Source of the DNA: Sanguinoderma infundibulare | Taxonomy: Eukaryota; Basidiomycota; Agaricomycetes; Polyporales; Polyporaceae | NCBI GenBank assembly: GCA_032821775.1 | Contig: JAVLRN010000017.1 | Span: 434,001-498,000, forward strand | Length of the DNA stretch: 64,000 bases | Direction: 5' to 3' | Part shown: one piece after another, positions 1 to 14,175 of the stretch | Layout of the letters: every line of letters begins with the position of its first letter | How positions within the stretch are numbered: position 1 is the first letter of the stretch | The notes under the pieces: generated by a model | Seen by the model: the letters and a program-made list of their open reading frames with translations, nothing else | What the model was told of the DNA's origin: nothing | The model's database searches: none | Translations under genes and position numbers: made by a program

Positions 1-1229
1 GCCGTCACACGGCACATGCAAACAGTCAAAGGTGAGCACAGTGCGTGAGGGCAGTCCCAGTCAATGTTTCAGCCACTCACATCTGTATTCAGCGGAAGTC
101 AAGTTTCCGGTTACCAGCACAGGCTTTACCGGCCAGTATGCCAAGCCGCGCCCTGCAGACCGGCCTTACACACCTCGTCAACTCCTCGATATGGGTTTTA
201 GGGTTATTGACTGGGACGGACGGTGAGCATGCTCTGTATATGTTCTTGGGTGAGTTGTTGAGCCTTATAACCATATTTTTTCAGCACACCCCGCGCAGTC
301 GTCGACTCAGAGGGTAGGGTCTTTATGATGCTCGCTGGGAGTCCAAAGCAAGAGGCAAGCTGGCTAGCTGCTCAGCGTGCAGCGGAGAAGCAGATGCGAC
401 GTCTCGGACGCTTCTTCAAGTTCACCAAGGCCTCTCGGCAGCCCCGTCGTGGTAACTTTCGCGCAGTCACTTGTGGCATTCTTTTCGGCGGCGGTCAGAC
501 TGTACGTTTTATGTCAGCTCCTTGATGTACATCCTTCTAAGCATCTCTCAGCAACCGATGAACTCATCCTCTGTCAAGGCAAATGAAGCTATTGTCGCTG
601 AAACTCTCAACAACCAAAGTATCAAACGCCTCGCTGGTTTTGTAGACAGTATGTTCCTCACGTCCATTCAGCAACCCATTTCACCTGATGTGGTGATAGG
701 TTCCTTCAAACTTTTTGCGCCGCAGGTATATGACGATTATGAACTTGCTCTTGCCAAGATCCAGGGCAGTGACAGCGCGCTGCAGCGGCCGTTTGAGAAC
801 AACGTCTTTGCCGCCACCACCCTCAACGTCGGCCATCGTGTCACCACTCTGCCGCACACTGACCACCTCAACTACGCTGCTGGTTGGTGCGCGATCATTG
901 CGCTCGGCAACTTCGATCCTCGGTATGGCGGTCATCTCGTCCTTTGGGACTTCAAGGTCATGATCGAGTTTCCCCCGGGGGCTTTGATCTTCTTGCCCTC
1001 CGCCATTCTCCGGCACTCGAACGCGGCTGTTCGCCACACCGAGAGTCGCATGTCATTCACGCAATTCACACCTGGAGGCCTGTGGCGATGGATCGAGTGC
1101 GGCTTTCAGACACAGGAGCGCTTCGAGACTGGTGGTGGCCGCTTCGATGTCGATGGAAATACACGGTGGTTGCGGGCACTCGCTCGCTTTAGCACTCTAG
1201 CTGAGCTGCAGGAATTGGGCATGCCTTGA
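1..1229 (+). CDS. TET/JBP-like 2OG-Fe(II) dioxygenase (5' end outside window)
   Basis: Coding exons read about 93-222, 285-501 and 552-1229, joined by GT-AG introns of 62 and 50 bases; a further upstream exon may end at base 31. The joined frame stays open to the TGA at 1227-1229. Visible motifs: an N-terminal block ending IDWDGR, then GGGQTQPMN, the metal-binding HTDHLN (HxD, exon 3), a GGHLVLWD strand, the distal histidine in LRHSN, and the 2-oxoglutarate-binding arginine in ESRMSFTQ. This order and the closing GGLWRW are those of the fungal TET/JBP-like dioxygenases, a lineage-expanded family often found near DNA transposons and proposed to oxidise 5-methylcytosine or related bases in the nucleus. 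All metal and cosubstrate residues are present, so the visible part looks functional. Substrate is inferred from the family only. Another 2OG oxygenase role is possible. Confidence 0.75.
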
Positions 1230-1595
1230 GTAGTACGATTGAGATGTATCTCACATTTTTACGTGAATGAATCAACTTGCCGTTCGAGAGGCGCAAAGTA
1301 CACGCGACCTGAACGACGAGATCCCACAGAAGCTATCACCATCGGGGTCGTTTCTGTACTTAACAGGACATTCGTGACCACAGGCGCGGTGGCAGATGAC
1401 GTCGCAAATCAGGACACGCAGCGCCGGATGCCACCTCAAAGACGAGATCAAACTGTGTATTGATAAGTATGTACACAACTACAATGCTAGCATGATTCCA
1501 GCAAACACGCCCGCTCGATCGACAGGCTCTCTATGTAGTACGCAATAACGTATAAGTAAGCAGACAACAATGCAAAGCGGAGAACGAGAACGACG
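1230..1595. other. Intergenic, nothing recognised
   Basis: This is the 3' flank shared by the convergent dioxygenase gene and the minus-strand membrane protein gene. No long open frame, repeat or RNA gene was seen. Confidence 0.6.
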
Positions 1596-3680
1596 TCATG
1601 AGCGCGCGTTCCACAACCCAAGACCCGTAAAGAACCCGCCAAGGCTGACGAGCAATCCGACATACGCGGTCGTGTGCACCCCAAGCCGGGGCAACACTAG
1701 TGGTGAATGAAGAAGCGACAAGCACAGGTGCAAGACAACGACGAGAGGGAATGCGATCGCCAGGGCATGATTGGAGTAGATCGGCGAGGGATCGACGCTC
1801 GGAGGGAAGGAGAGCGGGGAGAGAAGGTACGCCCACGCAAGGTTAAGCGTGAATCCCAGCGAAAATAGGAATGAGTCGACCCGTTGCAGACAAGGCACGA
1901 ACACAGGAATGTACTGTGGATGCTATGGTTAGTCTTGCCCAAAGCTGTAAAGCGCAATTGATAAAGGCAGGCGTAGGCTAGGCTAGTCAAGCTGACCGGC
2001 AATCCACCGCGACCATGATCACCAACCAATCACGGAATGATGGAAGGACTGGGCTTCCGTCAAATACTCAGAGGGTTCGAAAGTCAAGCGCGAACGCGCG
2101 CGAAGGCGAAACACGATCGAAGCTGCGAACCCCAAGGCCATACGCTCGAAGTTGATGTTGATAAGAAAACACTCACAATGACAGGAACTCCATATACCTC
2201 CTCCAACTCCTCGCGCTCCTGGAGGTGCATCAGCTGCTCAACGTCCTGGTCGTCCGCGGGCCGTATCGCCTCCTCCAAGTTCATCGGGTGCGGGTTCAGG
2301 GTTGTGTTCAAGTCCGATCTCTTCCTCCGAAGTCCACTTCCATTTGCCGTCCCGTCCCCGCTCACATTCGGCGACCCGCCCGCAGCTGGAGGCGCGGGCT
2401 CGCTCCACGGGCTGAGCGGCATGTACTCCCGGCTGGCGCTGTTGCTGTGACTGAACGTTGCGCCGCCGTTGCCCCACTGCACCTGCGCGAGGATCTCTTT
2501 GACGCGCTCGACGGGGACCATGACGTTTCGGTAGCAGCTCGCTGGTAGCCCTGCGTGATGCTCACTGCGGTCTCGGCGAAGCCCCACCCGAGCGCGAGCC
2601 ACTAGACCGTGCAGAACGCACCGTCGTGCCAGGTCGGGCGTGGGTACACCGTCAGGTGCTGGATACGTAGGGCGGCAAAAGGTGAGGACATAGAGGGCAT
2701 TGAAGAGCAGAGTTTCGAAGATGCGCGGGCAGAGCGCGGAGAACATGGACCAGAGGGTTGTGCGAAGGAGATGCGCGAGGGATCAGAATGCGGTTGCGCG
2801 GATGAATTCTGGCAGGGGAGAAGAGAAACAACGAGCGAATGTCCGCGGTTCCTGCCAGCGGATGGGCCACAGCCATATTGGAGCCAAAGCAAGGAAAACG
2901 AAGAGTATTAGTGCCGTGAGAGGTACGAAGGGGTATAGATTGTCCTTTTGTAAGAACCTGGGTATATGCTCGTGTCAGTAAGAAAATCCCGCCGAGCCGA
3001 GGTCCGGGGCGAAAGTTAACCCGCGCAAACCATGCGCAAGTCAATCGTTCGAATGGAATACAAGACAGTTTGCGCATAAATGGAGGTGCTGGGGCGCGAT
3101 ACATGGCAACATGGCCGGACTCACAGCTATAGTAGCCCTGTTGCTCCAAATCCCACTCATCCGTCCCTTCGTCGTCACCATCGTCGCCCGAGTCCAGGGA
3201 AACCTCTTCTGGGACTCTGTGCAGGCGAGTGGCACTCCGATACCTCTTCGGAGTCGCACGCAGACTCGAAGGACCTCCCTCGTTCAGGATGGAACCATAT
3301 CCCGGGGTGTGTGTGAGATACTGCCTCGAGGTGTCGATGCCCGACAATGGTCTTTGTGCCATGTCGTCTGAAGCGATGACTGGGCTTGCGCTGCGAACGA
3401 GGCTCTCTGGATCCCGTCCGTGTAGGGTCTGGTAGACGGGCTGGGGGAGGTGGGGAGACGGTTGGCGTCCGGTCGTGGTCCTCGAAATTGTCGTCGGAGT
3501 CTTTGGGATGGAAGCTGTGGCGGCGGATGGAGCAATACAAGGTGTGGACAGAAGGCAACCGGCTGATATTGTGGCCACGGGTACGTCATACGTAGTCGTG
3601 GTGGGCGGGAGATGAATGTCGGCAGCTTTGCGGTCGAGGCAGAAGGGGTCCAAGACGTGCGACTCTGACGGAACGCACAA
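1596..3680 (-). CDS. Polytopic membrane protein of unknown function
   Basis: Minus-strand gene with a long first exon (about 3680-2960) encoding a hydrophilic, Pro/Ser/Thr-rich head that holds TPGYGSIL and an acidic run around DSGDDGDDEG. After an intron ending near 2955 the frame becomes hydrophobic (a membrane segment near FVPLTALILFVFLALAPIW), followed by WLALGWGFAETAVSITQGY and ERVKEILAQVQWG. The last exon (about 1904-1596) has three more hydrophobic stretches (near FSLGFTLNLAWAYLL, ALAIAFPLVVVLHL and AYVGLLVSLGGFF). About five membrane spans with a cytosol-exposed N-terminal tail are predicted. I do not recognise the family. Exon edges are approximate, and the start at 3680 is the first in-frame ATG of the head exon. 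The hydrophobic frames are well separated by plausible introns, so a real gene is likely. Confidence 0.5.
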
Positions 3681-3854
3681 AGAGCGCCCAATCCAAATAT
3701 CAGCTGCGCGCGTCTTCGCGACCTTCGCGGCTTCTCAATCGCGCCCTGACCTTGGTCTCGCTGTTGAATTGTCCTTTTACCTCACCTGTATCCATACTTG
3801 CTCGTTCTGTATCGCTAGAAAGTCTTCCCTCCAACCGACTCGAGAAACCAAGTC

Positions 3855-4850
3855 ATGGAAAGCCCACTTCGCTGGTGCTATCACCAACTCTGCTCAAGAC
3901 GGCAGCCAGCCGCCATGTCAGCCGTGAACAGATCTCGACCCAGGGATCATCGATGCCATTCTCAGAAAATCCGACACGGAGCTGATGAAGGAGGCGTTGA
4001 CAGTGGGGGAGGACGAGAAGCGAGACGAAGACGACCAGGTACAAACTTTGGACGATTTCGAGATGGTAAGCAGCTGTTTGCTGCCAGTACACACCTTCAG
4101 ATACTCAAGCGCATCTCCTACCTTATCGAACAGATCGATAATGCAAAGAGTGAGTCTGCATGAACGTGCACTTTAGCTTGCCTGTATTCACCTGCCTGAT
4201 GTCATTCGTCGACCCCAAGTCTTCCGAAGAGGTCCAGAGGCAAACGCTCTCGGTCCTCCGCACCGCCGTCCAAAACACCCCAGCAGCCCAGCAGGCTGTA
4301 CGTCCTCCCCTCGGATTTCCCTTCAATCCTGACTAACAACACACATCGTGCCTCAGTATCTCACCCCATCACCCATCCCCGCCCTCCTCTCCTTCCTCTC
4401 ACCCGCAGTTCAGTCAGACAAGACCCGCTCGAAAGCCGTGTACGCCCTCTCCAGCCTCCTCAGACACAGCGCCGCCGCCGTCGAGCAGATGACCCACGCT
4501 GACAGTTGGGCCGTCCTCCGCGACGCCCTCCAGGACTCGGACATCACCGTCCGGCGCAAGGTCACGTTTCTTTTCAGCTCGCTTCTCATCCCCAACGAAC
4601 CCCCTGCCGCCTCCTAGCAGCCCTCGCCCGCCATCCCAAGCCGTGCGTCCGAACTCGCGCGCTTCGATGGTCGCTGACCCGTCCTCCTTCGCAAACTCGC
4701 CGCGCACCATCGCCGCGCTGGAAGACAACCGGCGTGATGCCCGCGCTTGTGGCCTCGATCGTTTCTCCCGTCCCGCACGGTCCTGACGGCGAGACCGAGG
4801 GCCACGCAGACTTCGAGGAGAAGGTTCTCCGCGTCCTGCACACGTACGCC

Positions 4851-4866
<16 letters not shown>
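3855..4866 (+). pseudogene. fes1: FES1-like Hsp70 nucleotide exchange factor, disrupted
   Basis: Segments match the order of Fes1, the cytosolic armadillo-type exchange factor for Hsp70: MESPLRW start, DPGIIDAIL and LMKEAL in the first block, LIEQIDNA after an intron, SVLRTAVQNTPAAQ, RSKAVYALSSLLRHSAAAVEQ, ALQDSDITVRRK, and a tail ending FEEKVLRVLHTYA. The frame is broken: the start and the next block lie in different frames, an in-frame TGA sits near 3928 where an Arg codon would fit, the expected segment after IDNA is unrecognisable, and a one-base shift near 4728 separates ALEDN from GVMPALV. The C-terminus runs directly into the PRP16 fragment with no intergenic gap. I infer a decayed copy. 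A functional FES1 should exist elsewhere in the genome. Confidence 0.75.
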
Positions 4867-7135
<2,269 letters not shown>

Positions 7136-7812
7136 TGACCTGATCATTCCTGGAGTCCATGTATTGGCGAACGAAGTACGGTGCTGGCGACCTTGTTACA
7201 TACGACAAAAACTTGGCCTCACGTTCGAGTCGTTTTTTAGTGGAGGGGCTTGGCAAAGCTAGCGGTTTCGAGCATTGCCGAGTGGAAGTAGGGTAGATGT
7301 TAGAATAGAGTCCATCGATCGGATGACTTGGTGTCATTTGAGCTTCCGGGCGGCGTGCATGGGTAAGTACCGTCACTTGTGCACATAGAAGATCGGCTTA
7401 TCTCATCCCTATCCTCCAAAGCTGGACTATAGTCGTTCCGCTGGAGGCCGAGTACACTGTCGACATCGTACAGACAAATGAGATCGTTCGTGTCACGATG
7501 CGTGGAGCTCCCTCCTGGATGCTGGCCGGGATGCGGCCGAGAAGCATGGTGTGCAACCCGAAGATCTCATGCTCAGTTCGTCCTCCTGCCATTCTACCAC
7601 ACATTCAACATCGCTCACCCTTATGTAGTCACTCGTGCTGGCACGGACCAGCACTTCGAAATCCGCGACCTCCGCCAGACCCGATATTGGCCAGCATCTC
7701 GTAGGTGGTCTTGCCGCAACTCCGATTTACCTGTTATTGACGTTGCAACATCTGCAGCCCTACCAAACTATCGTAAGCATTTTGGGTATTTGGTCACTAT
7801 GGGGTACTAACA
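7136..7812. other. Breakpoint region, nothing recognised
   Basis: This stretch lies between the end of the PRP16 fragment and the first recognisable acyl-CoA ligase exon. Short frames exist on both strands, but none carries a motif I can name. In particular, the AMP-binding P-loop motif expected upstream of the ligase is not seen. Confidence 0.5.
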
Positions 7813-9366
7813 GGGGACATAGACATCTACGGATTAGTCGTCAACGTGAGTACATTGCGAGAACTCGACCGGCAGTGAGGCTCACGTCAGCATAGATGCA
7901 CTTCATGCTTTACGCAGGTGTAAGTACATCGGTGGCGCACAGGATTCGCGGTCCTAACGTCGAAGCCGAAGATGACGGTCGTCGTCTCGAAAGCATTCAT
8001 CTTCGAAAAGTGGCTGCAAAACATCCAGCGGTATCGGATCACCCATCTGACGTGTGTGCCTTCAGTCATTTTGTGACCTTGCCAGACGTTCATATACACC
8101 CATTGCAGTATCGTACCCCCTCAAGCCGTACTGCTCTGCAAGGTATGCCATCCCCGAGGGTGTTGGAATCCGTCGGATGTTCACTCTGCATCAGCACCCT
8201 CTGACGATGAAGTACGACCTCTCGAGCGTGCGGTTCTGCGCGGTCGCAGCAGCGCCCCTCTCCCCGGAACTCACGGAGGAGCTCGTGAGAGTGCTCCCGG
8301 ACATCCAGCTCGGGCAAGGATATGGTATGCTAGATTCCTCAGCTGAACCGTCCGCTCGCTTGTTGACAACTTTCCAGGAATGACCGAGACGTCGTCCGGT
8401 GTTTCTATCGTATGTCGCCTCCTGTATCAACCAATCGCCGCACGAGGAGTGTCTGATTGCGCACCACAAACGCAGTTCCCGGTCTCGAAGAAAGTGGGCG
8501 TCTTCGGTAGCTGTGGCCAATTATTGCCTGGGGTGGAAGCGAAGGTCGTGAAGGAGAACGGCGAGCTCGCGGGTGTGGGCGAGACCGGGGAGCTGCTCCT
8601 TCGCGGCCCGCAGATGGTGATGGGATACTATCGCAATCCGAAGGCGTGAGTGCTGGTGCGCATCCGCTCTCGATGTACTAGCTAACGCACGGGAAATCGA
8701 CTCAGGAGTGAAGAGACCTTCGATAACGGGTAGGGCTGGGTCGTGGTCTTTGTTCTACCGGAGTAGGAGCTCATCCTCTGCGCAGGTGGCTCCGCACCGG
8801 CGACGAGGTCAAGTTCGACGCGGACGGCAACATCTTCATCACGGACCGTATCAAGGTACGCAATTGCGCCTCTTTCTCTTGCAGTGGTTCATCCTCTGAC
8901 GCGCTTTCACGGTCGTTCCGCAGGAGCTCATCAAGGTGAAGGGCTTGCAGGTCGCGCCATCCGAACTCGAAGGATACTTGCTAAGCAACGCGGATGTGGC
9001 GGACGCGGCGGTCATCGGCGTCCCCGACGAGTACTCCGGGGAGCTTCCGCGCGCATACGTGGTGCTGAAGCCAGACATCGCTGCTGCGGTCAACAAGGAC
9101 GAAAAGCTTGTGAAGGACATCCAGGTCAAGCTCTACCAGGTGAGTCGCGTGTACGTGTGCCCGAAGCTACAGGTTCCGTTTCCTCACGGTTTTGGCTCTG
9201 CTGCGCGAACTAGACGGTCGCATCTGCGGCGGCGAAGCACAAGCGGTTGGAGGGCAGCATCGAATTCATCGACGCGATACCCAAAAGCCCGAGCGGGAAG
9301 ATCCTCCGCCGCGTGCTCAGGGAGCGCAGCCGGGAGTCTGGTGCTCGAGTTCGCGCTCGACTGTGA
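7813..9366 (+). pseudogene. 4-coumarate/acyl-CoA ligase family, N-terminus missing
   Basis: About nine exons encode the C-terminal two thirds of an ANL-superfamily acyl-CoA synthetase: IYGLVV, MHFMLYAG, KYDLSSVRF, GQGYGMTET (A5), GELLLRGPQMVMGYY, WLRTGDE (A7, with the ATP-binding Asp), DRIKELIKVKG (A8 hinge) and [11 protein letters not shown] (A10, catalytic Lys). Splicing gives an open frame to TGA at 9364. These enzymes adenylate a carboxylic acid and load it onto CoA. The P-loop motif (SSGTTGKPK type) and the preceding 200-odd residues are not found upstream, where sequence similarity stops abruptly, so this looks like a 5'-truncated copy. If an upstream exon lies in a diverged stretch it could still be a gene. 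Confidence 0.7.
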
Positions 9367-10047
9367 TGTCGGCCGTCGGGGCGGTACTACGGTGATGCTA
9401 CGTTACGGTTAGTGCATCGACCGACGCTACTCACCTGACATTCTTTACATAACTTGCTGATCTAGAGGACTACGGGCCCCATGAGAATATACCATGAGCT
9501 TTGCTACAACCGTTGTGAGAGAGGATGTGTGCGGCCACATCTAGGCTCGCAGACAGATAGAACGACTGATTGACAACTCTCTATTTTCTGTCTGGTCTGT
9601 GTGGTCGGACGAGTAGCTGGAGTCTTGATTGTGTACTTTGAATTCTGCCAGCTTTATATTCGTATGGCAATCCTATCTGAATCGCTTTCTCGCAAGCTGG
9701 GGAATTTCAGACCACTAAAAGCAACACGCTTCATGAATGGCTGCGGGGTGAAACTCCCTTTCAAACCTTGCTGAAGGATCAACGCAGTGGCGTTTCTGGA
9801 AAGATTTAGCTCTTGTAGATGCCACTGATCAGCCACCGGTTCGATTCCTAGTAATGCGCGTATTGATGGTGAAGGCGGCTTTTTAGCCCAGGTTATGCGT
9901 AGAGTTCTCGCATGTACGCATACTTTATTGAGGGCCATCGGAAGGATCGTTCTCCATCCGTCCAAGAAAACTGAAGAGATGGCGGTGACGATCGCGCTCT
10001 GGAACTGAATTTGGAACAATCAAGAATGCATACATTCACTGTTTCCG
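9367..10047. other. Intergenic, nothing recognised
   Basis: The 3' flanks of the ligase remnant and of the next minus-strand gene meet here. Only short frames without recognisable motifs are present. Confidence 0.55.
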
Positions 10048-11286
10048 TCATACATTTTGTGGGGATCCGTACATTTCCGCATTCTCAAACAACACTCTCA
10101 GTCCCTCCCCTAGAGTTCCATCGGAAGCGAACGGGCCGTCCACGTCTGTAGCCCACGGTTGCACGTTACCGTGGTACAATCTCATCAGAAGCGACCCCTC
10201 GCGAGGTCTAAGCTCCTCCATGGGGCCCGCCAGTCCCATGGGAGATGGGATATACCGTAAAGGATCGCCGTCGAGGATACGCTTGACGCGGAGGACGACG
10301 ACGCGCTGCTTTGCGTGCTTCGGAAGCGTCGACCTCTCGAAGCAGCAGGCTAAAGAGGCTGCCAGAAAGAGGGGGCAAATATGTCAGCGAACGAAGCGGT
10401 CCCAGTTCGCCCGGGAAGCATACCCGAGAACGGACAGTACCGGACCCGCATCCCGTCTACTTGTAGCCATGAGCTCCAGACGTACTGGATTTCTTGTCTA
10501 TGAATAGAAGGGGGGCCGATAAAGAGGCAAGTGCAGTTGTGACCCGGGTTGAGGTTGAAGTTGAATGCCTGTCCGAACGCGGTGATGACATCCAGGTACG
10601 CGGAGTGGATGGGCGACTTTTGATTGTGTCGTGATGGATGTCATACGGTCGAGCATCTGTTGCGAGATGAGACCGTCCTGGAGTAGGAGGATGGACAGTC
10701 TTTGACGCGAGGGAAGACGGGTGAATCCCAATGTGGAGACTCTCCAAGGGGTACCATAGTCGGTGACCAAGTCAGCGCCCGCTTTAAAGGTCGCGGGATC
10801 AGAGGAGGCCGTGAGGCGCAAGCGAAGCTCGCCTGCGAGCGGGGGATTGTATGGAGGAAGGTGGTAATATAAGAATCCGCGAGTGTCAGGAGGAAACCCC
10901 CTGCTCCTGAATCCGGCACAATATAGGTCTGTAGACCCATGTGGAGGGAGAGAAGATGCGGTTGGAGTGCGCTGCAGAATGACATCGATGAGAGTGCGAC
11001 GCCGTGAGCTTAAGTCGACGTAGTCTTTCGGAGTGAGCCTGGCTGGGTCAAGTGTGCGTATGCTCCGCTTAGCTGCCGTCGTGACCTCCGGGGCCGCTCC
11101 TGAGGCCGCGGCCAACTGTTCCGCAGTGCGAGGAGAACTATTAAAGTTCCTGTTTGTGACATGCCGGACAAGGGGGAGATTGGAATGCGGTACCCCTCGT
11201 CGAGATGGGAGCGCAGTACGGAGAGAATGACCGCGAGGAACGCATCGCGGTACCGCGAGACCCGTTCGGATAACTGAGAGGCTCAT
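10048..11286 (-). CDS. Conserved-looking protein, probable mitochondrial targeting, with a frameshift
   Basis: The first exon (11286 to about 10640) starts MSLSVIRTGLAVPR and has an Arg-rich, acid-poor N-terminus typical of a mitochondrial presequence, then RTLDPARLTPKDYVDLSSRR and a Pro/Tyr-rich region (FLYYHLPPYNPP). At 10614-10617 a run of four A (minus strand) shifts the frame. Counting three restores a natural continuation, SPIHSAYLDVITAFGQAF and CLFIGPP, so either a one-base insertion or a sequencing error is present. A last exon encodes RVVVLRVKRILDGDPL and ends SPQNV at 10048. I do not recognise the family. The consistent protein-like sequence on both sides of the shift argues for a real gene. 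Confidence 0.45.
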
Positions 11287-11969
11287 GGTATTCCTTTATT
11301 TTAACCGTATGACTGGTCAGTATCATTACAAGTTGTGCAGTGGGGCTTTTACCTACTCCTCCAGGACTGGTGCAAGTTGTCGGAGGAAGCGGTAGCGCTG
11401 AGCGCCGGAAGTTCGACATCGATCACGGCGAAAGCCGAAGTCTGCCGGCGGCTTTAATCACATTTTTATTCGCGCCTTTCAATTTTCTCGCCACATCCAT
11501 CATCTTGACCTCTTCCGTCCATGCGCAATGATGCCTACTAGGACGACGTGAGGCTCGTTCTTTGCTCAAGAACCACAAGGCTAACGTTCATTCATTCATT
11601 CAGAATCCCGTTTATTGCCCATGGAGGCCGAGCCTTATGGTAGGCAGAAGGCTAACGTTCATCCCGTCTATCACCACTAATCTCCCCGTGATTTCTAGAT
11701 GGGTACGTTCGTGCATCCTGGAGTGCGCGGAGCGAGTGTCCATTCACCAGGTAAGTACTGTATAGAGCCGCTGTTCCATGTTCTCATGTTGGGTTAAAAC
11801 GCTGATTATTTGGATGGAACAGGGAAGTAAGTGAAATCTCATCCGGCCCGAGCAGTGAGGGCGCATCATAACCTACTCACGGGACAGGGCACGTAGGTAG
11901 CAATACACTGGATGCCTGAGTACCTGAAGGTACGCTTACAGCCTTCCCAGCCCTTTCGTTGTCCGAGTC
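11287..11969. other. Intergenic, nothing recognised
   Basis: Upstream flank of the preceding gene and downstream flank of the CRN/RHS-type gene. Plus-strand frames here are short and show no domain. Confidence 0.55.
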
Positions 11970-14175
11970 TTAGCCTTTTTTTGCCGCATCAGCCGCTTCC
12001 TGGACACGCTTGGCCCTCCTCGTCGTCTCCCCAACGCCGGTATTCGTAGCCGCGGGGAGAACGCGTTCGCCAGAGCGCGGCGGTGGCGGCAGACGCGCTC
12101 CAATCACGTCTTCCACCACCCACCCCTCGCTGCCCCCGCGATACGCCGCACCCCCATCGAATGCCGAAATGTCGATGAACTGGATATAAGCGTCCCCAAC
12201 GTGCTGCTCCGGCGGACACTCGGTCGCGAATCGCCACTCGACGTCGAACTTTGGCTCCTCCCACCTGCGCGGGACGACGAGGACGTACTTGACCTCGACG
12301 GGCCCGGGCTTGTTCGGCCACTTTTCGCGCGCTCGCTCCCGCAGCTGCGCGATCGTCTCGCGATTCAACGTCGATGACGGATCCGGTGCAGAATCGCTGC
12401 TCGCGCGCGCGCTGGGGCCATCGTTTGGGTCTCGCTTCGCCACAATGTGCATGACCCATAGGACGACACGGTCCCAGGCCAGCTGGAAGGTGAACGCGTC
12501 GAACGGCGGGTTCTTCTTGCGGATGGCCGCGGCCGGGCAGTAATACGATTCGGCATCGAGAGTGAGCATCCGAATGTCCTCGTATGTGACGCGCCGCAGG
12601 CCGTGACCCCACGTTGGGCCGATGTCGCGGGGTCTTGTTATCTGTGTGGACCGTGTTGAAACGGTCGGGGTCGATGTTCTTGTGCTCCATCCCATGCTCC
12701 GGTCGCCGTGGATGGTAAGTATCAGTGGACGACTCGCGTGCCCCTCGGAGCGCGCCTGTCGGTACACAAAGTGAATCCCTCCGGGCCTGGACGAGACCTG
12801 GGTCATGGGCTCGAAAGGGTGATGACTGCAGTTATATGGCGTCAAACAACGAAGTGTGTAGCGCATGGCAAGGTGGTAGAACAGGAGGGGCGCAAAACCG
12901 ATACATGAAGCGCTGTTGGAGGAATAGAAGAACGTAGTCGCGTCGTTGCAGTCCAAAACAGTCAAAAGCCTCTCGAGCACTCCCTCCTGTGCGGTCCGTG
13001 TCGAGAAGCGGACCACACCCAGGCTGTCTGAGCTCAGCGCGGTCGGCAACACCGGGCCTGCACGCTCGACCACAGTGATATCAACAGGGTTGTCATTTGA
13101 ATGGATCTCGCGGCCCTGAAAGAGGTCGGTGATCGTCGTCAAGTTCTGGTATGATGCCATAGCCAGGGATGTCAGGGCCCGATAGCGGTTTGGACCAGTG
13201 AGAAATAGGAGAATATGTCGTGGACACGGGCCGGCGTCGGATAGGATGGATCGGACGGTGGCGGCGTTGACTCTCTCGTAGCCGTGTCCTTGAGCCGCAG
13301 CCAGCTCGCGTACGGTCGGTAAACCCAACCTGAACAGATCCAGGAGGTCAGCACTCAAGCGATGATCGCAGCATTATGCGGTACATACAGCGCGGTGAGT
13401 TCTTCGTCCTTCCATAGCGACATCCGCCACTCTCGAACGCAAGGCTGGCCGATGATGTCGTCGTAGTAAGACCTGTCGGAAGGAGCAACGGCAACGAAGA
13501 ACGCCCACAAATTCCTGTGCGTGACTGATGGAGGGAGGGCCTGGTTCTGGGAATCGAAAAGACACCAGACTCGAGAAGCGTTGTCGACCGGGTGCGGGAG
13601 GTGTGTGTAGGGATCGAAATCCGCTGTCGCCGTCTGCACGACACCGCGTTCGTCGAAGAGGTAGGTGACTCCGGACCACGCCGTGAACAGGACTGATTGC
13701 TCTCGGGACAGACACCGGAGTAGGAAGAAGAAGAGGAAGCAGGACCGCCCTGGATGCCACAGACATAAGTTAAGCGTGTATGAGAGCTAAGGAAGGATGG
13801 GACGGCGCATACCGCAGATTGGTTATGGAGGATTGGACTTGGCCCCTCCTCTCTGCGAGCATTCCCAAGACGGGCCTCCAACAGCAGGTACTCCTCGCGC
13901 AAGTACACCGGAATGCGAAGATGGTCCATCCCGAACGCCGCTCGCACAGAATCCTGCTTGATATTGAGGAAACGCTGGTCGGCAGGCTTGTTGAGGAGGC
14001 CGTTGAGGGTAGCTCGGCCGCGAGCACCCCAATACCTGTCATAGAGGTCGCGCCAGTGCTTGTTGTCGGCGGGAGCCCAGCGGTCACGATAGGAGGTCTG
14101 GCGAGCTGGGAATAAGGATTGACAGAGAAAACTGGGTGTGAGTCTGAGAAAACTGCGTGTGAGACTGACAGTCAT
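11970..14175 (-). pseudogene. CRN/RHS-type P-loop NTPase with nuclease-like C-terminus, broken
   Basis: Two abutting minus-strand blocks appear to be one gene. Block 1 (14175-13355) reads MDHLRIPVYLREEYLLLEARL, then CFLFFFLLRCLS, VTYLFDERG, VWCLFDS, FFVAVAPSDRSYYDD and WRMSLWKDEELTAL, and ends in TGA at 13357-13355. Block 2 continues in another frame as LLDLFRLGLPTVREL, FDAFTFQL with WVMHIVAK, and VKYVLVVPRRW, to a stop at 11970. The order (IPVLLR-like strand, P-loop, Walker B-like FLFD, LWxxEEL, PR.L helix, C-terminal FDAF with a [Q/H]-containing strand) is that of fungal Crinkler/RHS-type proteins. The Walker A position reads HPGRS, two residues short of GxPGIGKS. Such proteins are thought to act as nucleic-acid-targeting effectors in self/non-self conflict. 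This copy is probably inactive. Confidence 0.5.

Noticed and set aside
9828..9852. ggttcgattcc resembling a tRNA B box
   Set aside because: The flanking bases do not form a T stem, and no matching acceptor or D arm could be drawn.
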